A stretch of DNA of 64,000 nt from Ochotona curzoniae (taxonomy: Eukaryota > Chordata > Mammalia > Lagomorpha > Ochotonidae): NCBI RefSeq assembly GCF_017591425.1, contig NW_024467105.1:62001-126000 (forward strand), given 5' to 3'. Below are positions 24,635-37,251 of this stretch, piece by piece. Every line of letters starts with the position of its first letter. The first letter of the stretch is position 1. The notes under the pieces are model-generated. The model was not told the origin of the DNA, searched no databases, and was given only the letters and a program-made list of their open reading frames with translations. Made by a program: the position numbers and the translations under genes.

Positions 24635-27600
24635 CCTAACATGTGCTTAGTGCTGTGAATGGTGCCAGAACCTTAGTTTTCAAAAGTAGCTGAAAACTGC
24701 ACTGGCGCTGATGTTCTATCTGAATGTAGAGTTTTCTGCATTTGAAAGGAGCAGCTAGATCATTACTTTGTGCGGAATACTCAATAAGTTGCATTTCAGC
24801 GCATTGTGTTGTAGAGACACTGTGTGAGAAATGTGGGATTTCGTTCGAAGCGGGTTTTCCATTGTGAAGCACCTTCACTTTCTGAGTTTCTTCCCTATAG
24901 CTAACATGTACATCGCGTTGTAAATGGTGCCACAACCTTGGTTTTCAAAGGTAGATGAAAACTGTGTTGGTGTTGATGTTCTCGTTGGATGTGGAGTTGT
25001 CTGCATTTGAAAGGAGCATCTAGATCGTTACTTTGTGCGGGATACTCAATGAGCTGCATTTCAGCGCATTGTGTTTTTCTTCCATATAGCTATCATGTAN
25101 NNNNNNNNNNNNNNNNNNNNNNNNNNNNNNNNNNNNNNNNNNNNNNNNNNNNNNNNNNNNNNNNNNNNNNNNNNNNNNNNNNNNNNNNNNNNNNNNNNNG
25201 CTGATGTTCTCGTTGGATGTAGAGTTGTCTGCATTTCAAAGGAGCAGCTAGATCATTACTTTGTGCGGAATACTCAATAAGCTGCATTTCAGCGCATTGT
25301 GTTGTAGAGACACTGTGTGAGAAATGTGGGATTTCGTTCGAAGCGGGTTTTCCATTGTGAAGCATCTTCACATTCTGAGTTTCTTCCCTACAGATAACAT
25401 GTACTTCGTGTTGTAAATGGTGCCACAACCTTGGATTTCAAGGTAGATGAAAACTGCATTGGCGCTGATGCTCTCGCTGAATCTGCAGTTGTCTGCATTT
25501 GAAAGGAGCAGCTAGATCATTACTTTGTGCGGAATACTCAATAAGATGCATTTCATCGCATTGTGTTTCTTCCCTATAGCTAACATGTACTTCTTGCTGT
25601 AAATGTTGCCACAACCTTGGTTTTCAAAAGTAGCTGAAAACTACCTTGGCGTTGATGTTCTCGTTGGATATAGAGTTGTCTGCATTTCATAGGAGCAGCT
25701 AGATCATTACTTTGTGCGCAATACTCAATAAGCTGCATTTCAGCACATTTTGATTTAGAAACACTGTGTGAGAAATGTGGGATTTCGTTCGAAGCGGGTT
25801 TTCTATTGTGAAGCAGCTTCACCTTCTGATTTTCTTCTCTATAGCTAACCTGTACTTCGTGTTGTAAATGGGGCCAGAACCATGGTTTTCAAAGGTAGCT
25901 GAAAACTGCGTTGGCGTTGATATTCTCGTTGGATGTAGAGTTGTCTGCATTTCAAAGGAGCAGCTAGATCCTTACTTTGAGCGGAACAGTCAATAAGCTG
26001 CACTTCAGCACATTTTGTGTTAGAGACACTGTGTGAGAAATGTGGGATTTCGTTCGAAGCGGGTTTTCCATTATGAAGCAGCTTCACCTTCTGAGTTTCT
26101 TCTCTATAGCTAACCTGTACTTAGTGTTGTAAATGGGGCCAGAACCATGGTTTTCAAAGGTAGCTGAAAACTGCAATGGCGCTGATGCTCTCGCTGCATG
26201 TGGAGTTGTCTGCATTTGAAAGGAGCAGCTAGATCATTACTTTGTGCGGAATACTCAATAAGCTGCATTTCAGCGCATTGTGTTGTAGAGACACTGTGTG
26301 AGAAATGTGGGATTTCGTTCGAAGCGGGTTTTCCATTGTGAAGCATCTTCACATTCTGAGTTTCTTCCCTACAGATAACATGTACTTTGTGTTTTAAATG
26401 GTGCCACAACCTTGGATTTCAAAGGTAGATGAAAACTGCATTGGCGCTGATGCTCTCGCTGAATCTGCAGTTGTCTGCATTTGAAAGGAGCAGCTAGATC
26501 ATTACTTTGTGCGGAATACTCAATAAGATGCATTTCATCGCATTGTGTTTCTTCCCTATAGCTAACATGTACTTCTTGCTGTAAATGTTGCCACAACCTT
26601 GGTTTTCAAAAGTAGCTGAAAACTACCTTGGCGTTGATGTTCTCGTTGGATGTAGAGTTGTCTGCATTTCAAAGGAGCAGCTAGATCATTACTTTGTGCG
26701 CAATACTCAATAAGCTGCATTTCAGCACATTTTGATTTAGAAACACTGTGTGAGAAATGTGGGATTTCATTCGAAGCGGGTTTTCTATTGTGAAGCAGCT
26801 TCACCTTCTGATTTTCTTCTCTATAGCTAACCTGTACTTTGAGTTGTAAATGAGGCCAGAACCATGGTTTTCAAAGGTAGCTGAAAACTGCATTGGCACT
26901 GATGCTCTCGCTGAATCTGGAGTTGTCTGCATTTCAAAGGAGCAGCTAGATCATTACATTGTACCTAATACTCAATAAGCTGCTTTTCAGCGCATCGTGT
27001 ATCTTCCCTATAGCTAACAAGTGCTTCTTGCATTAAATGTTGCCACAACCTTGGTTTTCAAAGGTAGGTGAAAACTGCGTTGGTGTTGATGTTCTCGTTG
27101 GATGTAGAGTTGTCTGCATTTCAAAGGAGCAGCTAGATCATTACTTTGTGCGGAATAATCAAAATACTGCATTTCAGCGCATTGTGTTTTTCTTCCCTAT
27201 AGCTAACATGTACTTCGTGTTATTAATTGTGCCATAACCTTGGTTTTCAAAGGTAGCTGAAAACTGCAATGGCGCTGATGCTCGCGCTGCATGTGGAGTT
27301 GTCTGCATTTCAAAGGAGCAGCTAGATCATTACTTTGTGCGGAATACTCAATAAGCTGCATTTCAGCACATTTTGTTTTAGACACTGTGTGAGAAATGTG
27401 GGATTTCGTTCGAAGCGTGTTTTCCATTGTGAAGCAGCTTCACTTTCTGATTTTCTTCACTATAGCTAACATGTTCTTCGTGTTGTAAATGGTGACACAA
27501 CATTGGTTTCAAAGGTAGACGAAAACGCGATGATGTTGATGTTATAATTGGATGTGGAGTTGTCTGCATTTGAAAGGAGCAGCTAGATCATTACTTTGTG

Positions 27601-27914
27601 CGGAATGCTCAATAAACTGCATTTCAGCGCATTGTGTTTTTCTTCACTATAGCTAACATGTACTTCGTGTTATAAATGGTGCCAGAATCTAGCTTTTCAA
27701 AGGTAGCTGAAAACTGCATTGGCGCTGAAGCTCTTGTTGGTTGTAGAGTTTTCTGCATTTCAAAGGAGCAGCTAAATCATTACTTTGTGCGGAATACTCA
27801 ATAAGCTGCATTTCAGCGCATTGTGTTGTAGACACTGTGTGAGAAATGTGGGATTTCGTTCGAAGCGGGTTTTCCATTGTGAAGCAGCTTCACATTCTGA
27901 GTTTCTTCCCTATA
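24635..27914 (+). repeat. Truncated block A4 containing the assembly gap
   Basis: Follows the front of block A (offset about 23554 from A1 over its later part). The last monomer, at 27652, is an L made from an A-type S front and an L tail, after which the sequence returns to the start region of block A. The B-type back half is therefore missing. Intact box cores start at 24840, 25333, 25784, 26049, 26314 and 27855. Broken ones are 26767 (TTCA) and 27405 (CGGG changed to CGTG). Confidence 0.82.
25100..25199. other. 100-base N run (assembly gap placeholder)
   Basis: Exactly 100 Ns separate a flank that aligns to 19568 from one that aligns to 19819 in block A3. If the block continued normally, 250 bases would be missing rather than 100. 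A round 100-N run is a common placeholder for unknown size, so the real missing length could be 250 bp or that plus whole repeat units. Confidence 0.95.
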
Positions 27915-30090
27915 GCTAACATGTACTTCGCGTTGTAAATGGTGCCACAACCTTGGTTTTCAAAGGTAGATGAAAACTGTGTTGGTGTTGATGTTCTCGT
28001 TGGATGTGGAGTTGTCTGCATTTGAAAGGAGCATCTAGATCGTTACTTTGTGCGGGATATTCAATGAGCTGCATTTCAGCGCATTGTGTTTTTCTTCCGT
28101 ATAGCTATCATGTACTTCGTGTTGTAAATGGTGCCACAACCTTTGTTTTCAAAGGTAGATGAAAACTGCGATGATGTTGATGTTATAATTGGATGTGGAG
28201 TTGTCTGCATTTGAAAGGAGCAGCTAGATCATTACTTTGTGCGGAATACTCAAAATGCTGCATTTCAGCGCATTGTGTTTTTCTTCCGTATAGCTAACAT
28301 GTACTTCGTGTTATAAATGGTGCCATAACCTTGGTTTTCAAAGGTAGCTGAACACTACATTGGCGTTGATGTTCTCGTTGGATGTAGAGTTTTCTGCCTT
28401 TCAAAGGAGCAGCTAGATCATTACTTTGTGCGGAATACTCAATAAGCTGCATTTCAGCGCATTGTGTTGTAGAGACACTGTGTGAGAAATGTGGGATTTC
28501 GTTCGAAGCGGGCTTTCCATTGTGAAGCAGCTTCACATTCTGAGTTTCTTCCCTACAGATAACATGTACTTCGTGTTGTAAATGGTGCCACAACCTTGGA
28601 TTTCAAGGTAGATGAAAACTGCATTGGCGCTGATGCTCTCGCTGAATCTGCAGTTGTCTGCATTTGAAAGGAGCAGCTAGATCATTACTTTGTGCGGAAT
28701 ACTCAATAAGATGCATTTCATCGCATTGTGTTTCTTCCCTATAGCTAACATGTACTTCTTGCTGTAAATGTTGCCACAACCTTGGTTTTCAAAAGTAGCT
28801 GAAAACTACCTTGGCGTTGATGTTCTCGTTGGATATAGAGTTGTCTGCATTTCATAGGAGCAGCTAGATCATTACTTTGTGCGCAATACTCAATAAGCTG
28901 CATTTCAGCACATTTTGATTTAGAAACACTGTGTGAGAAATGTGGGATTTCGTTCGAAGCGGGTTTTCTATTGTGAAGCAGCTTCACCTTCTGATTTTCT
29001 TCTCTATAGCTAACCTGTACTTAGTGTTGTAAATGGGGCCAGAACCATGGTTTTCAAAGGTAGCTGAAACTGCATTGGCGCTGATGCTCTCGCTGAATCT
29101 GCAGTTGTCTGCATTTGAAAGGAGCAGCTAAATCATTACTTTGTGAGTAATACTCAATAAGCTGCATTTCAGCGCATTGTGTTTTACTTTCTTATAGCTA
29201 ACCTGTACTTCGTGTTGTAAATGGTGCCAGAAACATGGTTTTCAAAAGTAGCTGAAAACTGCGTTGGCGTTGATATTCTCGTTGGATGTAGAGTTGTCTG
29301 CATTTCATAGGAGCAGCTAGATCATTACTTTGTGCGGAATACTCAATAAGCTGCATTTCAGCACATTTTGTGTTAGAGACACTGCGTGAGAAATGTGGGA
29401 TTTCGTTCGAAGCGGGTTTTCCATTATGAAGCAGCTTCACATTCTGAGTTTCTTCTCTATAGCTAACCTGTACTTAGTGTTGTAAATGGGGCCAGAACCA
29501 TGGTTTTCAAAGGTAGCTGAAAACTGCAATGGCGCTGATGCTCGCGCTGCATGTGGAGTTGTCTGCATTTGAAAGGAGCAGCTATATCATTACTTTGTGC
29601 GGAATACTCAATAAGCTGCATTTCAGCACATTTTGTTTTAGACACTGTGTGAGAAATGTGGGATTTCGTTCGAAGCGGGTTTTCCATTGTGAAGCAATGA
29701 TTTTCTTCACTATAGCTAACATGTTCTTCGTGTTGTAAATGGTGACACAACATTGGTTTCAAAGGTAGACGAAAACTGTGTTGGTGTTGATGTTCTCGTT
29801 GGATGTGGAGTTGTCTGCATTTGAGAGGAGCAGCTAGATCATTACTTTGTGCGGAATGCTCAATAAACTGCATTTCAGTGCATTGTGTTTTTCTTCACTA
29901 TAGCTAACATGTACTTCGTGTTATAAATGGTGCCAGAATCTAGCTTTTCAAAGGTAGCTGAAAACTGCATTGGCGCTGAAGCTCTTGTTGGATGTAGAGT
30001 TTTCTGCATTTCAAAGGAGCAGCTAAATCATTACTTTGTGCGGAATACTCATAAGTTGCATTTCAGCGCATTGTATATTTCTTCCCTATA
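27915..30090 (+). repeat. Second, rearranged A-front segment, 10 monomers
   Basis: Order is S S L S L S L L S S. It starts like A1 from 1196 (offset about 26719) through the L at 28744, then switches to monomers found again at 47667-48748. It contains the 253-bp L at 29462, which has lost part of the dyad (GAAGCAATGATTTT). Intact box cores start at 28498, 28949, 29402 and 29665. A near-identical copy lies 18658 bp downstream. Confidence 0.82.
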
Positions 30091-32618
30091 CCTAACATGT
30101 GCTTAGTGCTGTGAATGGTGCCAGACCTTAGTTTTCAAAAGTAGCTGAAAACTGCACTGGCGCTGATGTTCTAACTGAATGTAGAGTTTTCTGCATTTGA
30201 AAGGAGCAGCTAGATCATTACTTTGTGCGGAATACTCAATAAGTTGCATTTCAGCGCATTGTGTTTTAGAGACACTGTGTGAGAAATGTGGGATTTCGTT
30301 CGAAGCGGGTGTTACATTGTGAAGCAGCTTCACATTCTGAGTTTCTTCCCTACAGCTAATATGTACTTCGTGTTGTAAATGGTGACACAACCTTGGATTT
30401 CAAAGGTAGATGAAAACTGCCTCGGTGGTGATATTCTCGCTCAATGTAGAGTTGTCTGCATTTCAAAGGAGCAGCTAGATCATTACTTTGTGCGGGATAC
30501 TCAATAAGATGCATTTCAGCGCATTGTGTTTCTTCCCTATAGCTAACATGTACTTCTTGCTGTAAATGTTGCCACAACCTTGGTTTTCAAAAGTAGCTAA
30601 AAACTACATTGGCGTGGTTGTTCTCGTTGGATGTAGAGTTGTCTGCATTTCATAGGAGCAGCTAGATCATTACTTTGTGCGGAATACTCAATAAGTTGCA
30701 TTTCAGCGCATTGTGTTGTAGAGACTCTGTGTGAGAAATTTGGGATTTCGTTCGAAGCAGGTTTTCCATTGTGAAGCATCTTCACATTCTGAGTTTCTTC
30801 CCTATAGCTAACATGTACTTCGTGTTGTAAATGATGCCACAACCTTGGATTTCAAAGGTAGCTGAAAACTGCGTTGGCGTTGATATTCTCGTTGGATGTA
30901 GAGTTGTCTGCATTTGAAAGGAGCAGCTAGATCATTACTTTGTGCGGAATACTCAATAAGCTGCATTTCAGCACATTTTGTTTTTGAAACACTGTGTGAG
31001 AAATGTGGGATTTCGTTCGAAGCGGGTTTTCTATTGTGAAGCAGCTTCACATTCTGAGTTTCTTCTCTATAGTTAACATGTACTTCGTGTTTTAAATGGT
31101 GCCATAACCTTGGTTTTCAAAGGTAGCTGAAAACTGCATTGGCGCTGATGCTCTCGCTGCATGTGCAGTTGTCTGCATTTCAAAGGAGCAGCTAGATCAT
31201 TACTTTGGGCGGAATACTCAATAAGATGCATTTCAGCGCATTGTGTTTCTTCCCTATAGCTAACATGTACATCTTGCATTAAATGTTGCCACAACCTTGG
31301 TTTTCAAAGGTAGCTGAAAACTGCGTTGGTGTTGATGTTATAATTGGATGTAGAGGTGTCTGCATTTCAAAGGAGCAGCTAGATCATTACTTTGTGCAGA
31401 ATACTCAATAAGCTGTATTTCAGCACATTGTGTTTTAGAGACACTATGTGAGAAATGTATGATTTCATTCGAAGCGGGTTTTACATTGTGAAGCAGCTTC
31501 CCATTCTGAGTTTCTTCCCTATATCTAACATGTACTTCGTGTTGTAAATGGTTCCACAACCTTGGTTTTCAATAGTAGCTGAAAACTGCGATGATGTTGA
31601 TGTTTTCATTGGATGTGGAGTTGTCTGCATTTGAAAGGAGCAGCTAGATCATTACTTTGTGCGGAATACTCAAAATGCTGCATTTCAGCGCATTGTGTTT
31701 TTCTTCCCTATAGCTAACATGTACTTCGTGTTTTAAATGGTGCCAGAACCTTGGTTTTCAAAGGTAGCTGAAAACTGCATTGGTGTTGATGTTCTCGTTG
31801 GATGTAGAGTTGTCTGCATTTCAAATGAGCAGCTAAATCATTACTTTGTGAGTAATACTCAATAAGATGCATTTCAGCGCATTGTGTATTTCTTTCTTAT
31901 AGGTAATCTGTACTTCGTGTTGTAAATGATGCCACAACGTTGGATTTCAAAGGTAGCTGAAAACTGCATCGGTGGTGATATTCTCGTTGGATGTAGAGTT
32001 GTCTGCATTTCAAAGGAGCAGCTAGATCCTTACTTTGTTTGGAATACTCAATAAGCTGCATTTCAGCACATTTTGTGTTAGAGACACTGCGTGAGAAATG
32101 TGGGATTTCGTTTAAGCGGGTTTTCCATTATGAAGCAGCTTCACATTCTGAGTTTCTTCTCTATAGCTAACCTGTACTTAGTGTTGTAAATGGTGCCAGA
32201 ACCATGGTTTTCAAAGGTAGCTGAAAACTGCATTGGCGCTGATGCTCTCGCTGCATGTGGAGTTGTCTGCATTTGAAAGGAGCAGCTAGATCATTACTTT
32301 GTGCGGAATACTCAATAAGCTGCATTTCAGCACATTTTGTTTTAGAGACACTGTGTGAGAAATGTGGGATTTCGTTCGAAGCGGGTTTTCCATTGTGAAG
32401 CAGCTTCACTTTCTGATTTTCTTCACTATAGCTAACATGTTCTTCGTGTTGTAAATGGTGACACAACATTGGTTTCAAAGGTAGACGAAAACTGTGTTGG
32501 TGTTGATGTTCTGGTTGGATGTGGAGTTGTCTGCATTTCAAAGGAGCAGCTAGATCATTACTTTGTGCGGAATGCTCAATAAACTGCATTTCAGCGCATT
32601 GTGTTTTTCTTCCCTATA
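30091..32618 (+). repeat. Partial block B3, 11 monomers
   Basis: Order is L S L L S L S S L L S. It matches B1 but lacks the two S monomers found at 6737-7114, so the opening L joins directly to the third S. It is also missing the last L S S of the 14-monomer form. Intact box cores start at 30295, 31012 and 32371. Broken cores lie near 30745 (CAGG), 31467 (TTCA) and 32107 (one-base deletion). Confidence 0.82.
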
Positions 32619-34083
32619 GCTAACATGTACTTCGTGTTTTAAATGGTGCCAGAACCTTGGTTTTCAAAGGTAGCTGAAAACTGCATTGGTGTTGATGTTC
32701 TCGTTGGATGTAGAGTTGTCTGCATTTCAAAGGAGCAGCTAAATCATTACTTTGTGCGTAATACTCAATAAGATGCATTTCAGCGCATTGTGTATTTCTT
32801 TCCTATAGCTAACTGTACTTCGTGTTGTAAATGTGCCACAACCTTGGTTTTCAAAGGTAGCTGAAAACTTCGTTGGTGTTGATGTTCTTGTTGGATGTAG
32901 AGTTGTCTGCATTTCAAAGGAGCAGCTAGATCCTTACTGTGTTCGAATACTCAATAAGCTGCTTTTCAGCAAATTTTGTTTTAGAGACACTGTGTGAGAA
33001 ATGTGGGATTTCGTTCGAAGCGGGTTTTCCATTGTGAAGCAGCTTCACATTCTGAGTTTCTTCTCTATAGCTAACCTGTACTTCGTGTTGTAAATGGTGC
33101 CAGAACCTTGGTTTTCAAAGGTAGCTGAAAACTGCGTTGGCGCTGATGTTCTCCCTGGATGTGGAGTTGTCTGCATTTGAAAGGAGCAGCTAGATCATTA
33201 CTTTGTGCGGAATACTCAATAAGCTGCATTTCAGCGCATTGTGTTTTTCTTACCTATAGCTAACATGTACTTCGTGTTGTAAATGGTGCCAGAACCTTGG
33301 TTTTCAAAGGTAGCTGAAAACTGCGTTGGTGTTGATGTTCTCGTTGGATGTGGAGTTGTCTGCATTTCAAAGGAGCAGCTAGATCATTACTTTGTGCGGA
33401 ATACTCAATAAGCTGCATTTCAGCGCATTGTGTTTTTCTTCCCTATAGCTAACATGTGCTTAGTGCTGTAAATGGTGCCAGAACCTTGGTTTTCAAAGGT
33501 AGCTGAAAACTGCATGGCGCTGATGTTCTATCTGGATGTGGAGTTGTCTGCATTTGAAAGGAGCAGCTAGATCATTACTTTGTGAGTAATACTCAATAAG
33601 CTGCATTTCAGCACATTTTGTTTTAGACACTGTGTGAGAAATGTGGGATTTCTTTCGAAGCGGGTTTTCCATTGTGAAGCAGCTTCACTTTCTGATTTTC
33701 TTCACTATAGCTAACATGTACTTCGTGTTGTAAATGGTGACACAACATTGGTTTCAAAGGTAGACGAAAACTGTGTTGGTGTTGATGTTCTCGTTGGATG
33801 TGGAGTTGTCTGCATTTGAAAGGAGCAGCTAGATCATTACTTTGTGCGGAATGCTCAATAAGCTGCTTTTCAGCGCATCGTGTATCTTCCCTATAGCTAA
33901 CATGTACTTCGTGTTATAAATGGTGCCAGAATCTAGCTTTTCAAAGGTAGCTGAAAACTGCATTGGCGCTGATGCTCTTGTTGGATGTAGAGTTTTCTGC
34001 ATTTCAAAGGAGCAGCTAAATCATTACTTTGTGCGGAATACTCATAAGTTGCATTTCAGCGCATTGTATATTTCTTCCCTATA
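32619..34083 (+). repeat. Seven monomers not in the A or B order
   Basis: Order is S L S S L S S. These monomers resemble A and B types, but the order and several variants are not repeated elsewhere in the window, for example CTTACCTATAGC near 33250, GCAAATTTTG near 32970 and CTCCCTGGATG near 33150. Box core 33010 is intact; the one near 33650 is broken (TTCT). It may be an older piece that escaped recent amplification. Confidence 0.72.
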
Positions 34084-37000
34084 CCTAACATGTACTTAGT
34101 GCTGTGAATGGTGCCAGAACCTTGGTTTTCAAAAGTAGCTGAAAACTGCACTGGCGCTGATGTTCTACGTGAATGTAGAGTTTTCTGCATTTGAAAGGAG
34201 CAGCTAGATCATTCCTTTGTGCGGAATACTCAATAAGCTGCATTTCAGCGCATTGTGTTGTAGAGACACTGTGTGAGAAATGTGGGATTTCGTTCGAAGC
34301 GGATTTTCCATTGTGAAGCAGCTTCACATTCTGAGTTTCTTCCCTACAGCTAACATGTACTTCGTGTTGTAAATGGTGCCACAACCTTGGATTTCAAAGG
34401 TAGATGAAAACTGCTTGGTGTGATATTCTCGCTCAATGTGGAGTTGTCTGCATTTCAAAGGAGCAGCTAGATCATTACTTTGTGCGGGATACTCAATAAG
34501 ATGCATTTCAGCGCATTGTGTTTCTTCCCTATAGCTAACATGTACTTCTTGCTGTAAATGTTGCCACAACCTTGGTTTTCAAAAGTAGCTGAAAACTACC
34601 TTGGCGTTGATGTTCTCGTTGGATGTAGAGTTGTCTGCATTTCAAATGAGCAGCTAAATCATTACTTTGTGAGTAATACTCAATAAGTTGCATTTCAGCG
34701 CATTGTGTTGTAGAGACTCTGTGTGAGAAATTTGGGATTTCGTTCGAAGCAGGTTTTCCATTGTGAAGCATCTTCACATTCTGAGTTTCTTCCCTATAGC
34801 TAACATGTACTTCGTGTTGTAAATGGTGCCACAACCTTGGTTTTCAAAGGTAGCTGAAAACTGCGTTGGCGTTGATATTCTCGTTGGATGTAGAGTTGTC
34901 TGCATTTCATAGGAGCAGCTAGATCATTACTTTGTGCGGAATACTCAATAAGCTGCATTTCAGCACATTTTGTTTTAGAGACACTGTGTGAGAAATGTGG
35001 GATTTCGTTCGAAGCGGGTTTTCTATTGTGAAGCAGCTTCACATTCTGAGTTTCTTCTCTATAGCTAACCTGTACTTCGTGTTTTAAATGGTGCCATAAC
35101 CTTGGTTTTCAAAGGTAGCTGAAAACTGCATTGGCGCTGATGCTCTCGCTGCATGTGCAGTTGTCTGCATTTCAAAGGAGCAGCTAGATCATTACTTTGG
35201 GCGGAATACTCAATAAGATGCATTTCAGCGCATTGTGTTTCTTCCCTATAGCTAACATGTACATCTTGCATTAAATGTTGCCACAACCTTGGTTTTCAAA
35301 GGTAGCTGAAAACTGCGTTGGTGTTGATGTTATAATTGGATGTAGAGGTGTCTGCATTTCAAAGGAGCAGCTAGATCATTACTTTGTGCAGAATACTCAA
35401 TAAGCTGTATTTCAGCACATTGTGTTTTAGAGACACTATGTGAGAAATGTATGATTTCATTCGAAGCGGGTTTTACATTGTGAAGCAGCTTCCCATTCTG
35501 AGTTTCTTCCCTATATCTAACATGTACTTCGTGTTGTAAATGGTTCCACAACCTTGGTTTTCAATAGTAGCTGAAAACTGCGATGATGTTGATGTTTTCA
35601 TTGGATGTGGAGTTGTCTGCATTTGAAAGGAGCAGCTAGATCATTACTTTGTGCGGAATACTCAAAATGCTGCATTTCAGCGCATTGTGTTTTTCTTCCC
35701 TATAGCTAACATGTACTTCGTGTTTTAAATGGTGCCAGAACCTTGGTTTTCAAAGGTAGCTGAAAACTGCATTGGTGTTGATGTTCTCGTTGGATGTAGA
35801 GTTGTCTGCATTTCAAATGAGCAGCTAAATCATTACTTTGTGAGTAATACTCAATAAGATGCATTTCAGCGCATTGTGTATTTCTTTCTTATAGGTAATC
35901 TGTACTTCGTGTTGTAAATGATGCCACAACGTTGGATTTCAAAGGTAGCTGAAAACTGCATCGGTGGTGATATTCTCGTTGGATGTAGAGTTGTCTGCAT
36001 TTCAAAGGAGCAGCTAGATCCTTACTTTGTTTGGAATACTCAATAAGCTGCATTTCAGCACATTTTGTGTTAGAGACACTGCGTGAGAAATGTGGGATTT
36101 CGTTCGAAGCGGGTTTTCCATTATGAAGCAGCTTCACATTCTGAGTTTCTTCTCTATAGCTAACCTGTACTTAGTGTTGTAAATGGGGCCAGAACCATGG
36201 TTTTCAAAGGTAGCTGAAAACTGCATTGGCGCTGATGCTCTCGCTGCATGTGGAGTTGTCTGCATTTGAAAGGAGCAGCTAGATCATTACTTTGTGCGGA
36301 ATACTCAATAAGCTGCATTTCAGCACATTTGTTTTAGAGACACTGTGTGAGAAATGTGGGATTTCGTTCGAAGCGGGTTTTCCATTGTGAAGCAGCTTCA
36401 CTTTCTGATTTTCTTCACTATAGCTAACATGTTCTTCGTGTTGTAAATGGTGACACAACATTGGTTTCAAAGGTAGACGAAAACTGTGTTGGTGTTGATG
36501 TTCTGGTTGGATGTGGAGTTGTCTGCATTTCAAAGGAGCAGCTAGATCATTACTTTGTGCGGAATGCTCAATAAACTGCATTTCAGCGCATTGTGTTTTT
36601 CTTCCCTATACCTAACATGTGCTTAGTGCTGTAAATGGTGCCAGAACCTTAGTTTTCAAAAGTAGCTGAAAACTGCGATGGCGTTGATGTTATGATTGGA
36701 TGTGGAGTTGTCTGCATTTGAAAGGAGCAGCTAGATCATTACTTTGTGCCGAATACTCAATAAGCTGCATTTCAGCACATTTTGTTTTAGAGACACTGTG
36801 TGAGAAATGTGGGATTTCGTTCGAAGCGGGTTTTCCATTGTGAAGCAGCTTCACTTTCTGATTTTCTTCACTATAGCTAACATGTTCTTCGTGTTGTAAA
36901 TGGTGACACAACATTGGTTTCAAAGGTAGACGAAAACTGTGTTGGTGTTGATGTTCTCGTTGGATGTGGAGTTGTCTGCATTTGAGAGGAGCAGCTAGAT

Positions 37001-37251
37001 CATTACTTTGTGCGGAATGCTCAATAAACTGCATTTCAGTGCATTGTGTTTTTCTTCACTATGGCTAACATGTACTTCGTGTTATAAATGGTGCCAGAAT
37101 CTAGCTTTTCAAAGGTAGCTGAAAACTGCATTGGCGCTGAAGCTCTTGTTGGATGTAGAGTTTTCTGCATTTCAAAGGAGCAGCTAAATCATTACTTTGT
37201 GCGGAATACTCATAAGTTGCATTTCAGCGCATTGTATATTTCTTCCCTATA
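34084..37251 (+). repeat. 14-monomer B unit, copy 1 (3168 bp)
   Basis: Order is L S L L S L S S L L S L S S. It is the B block without the two extra S monomers and is the first of three tandem copies. Intact box cores start at 35004, 36099, 36363 and 36816. Broken cores lie near 34290 (CGGA), 34740 (CAGG) and 35456 (TTCA). Confidence 0.84.

Noticed and set aside
24989..25280. Open reading frames crossing the N run
   Set aside because: The apparent length comes from Ns being read through; there is no sequence evidence.
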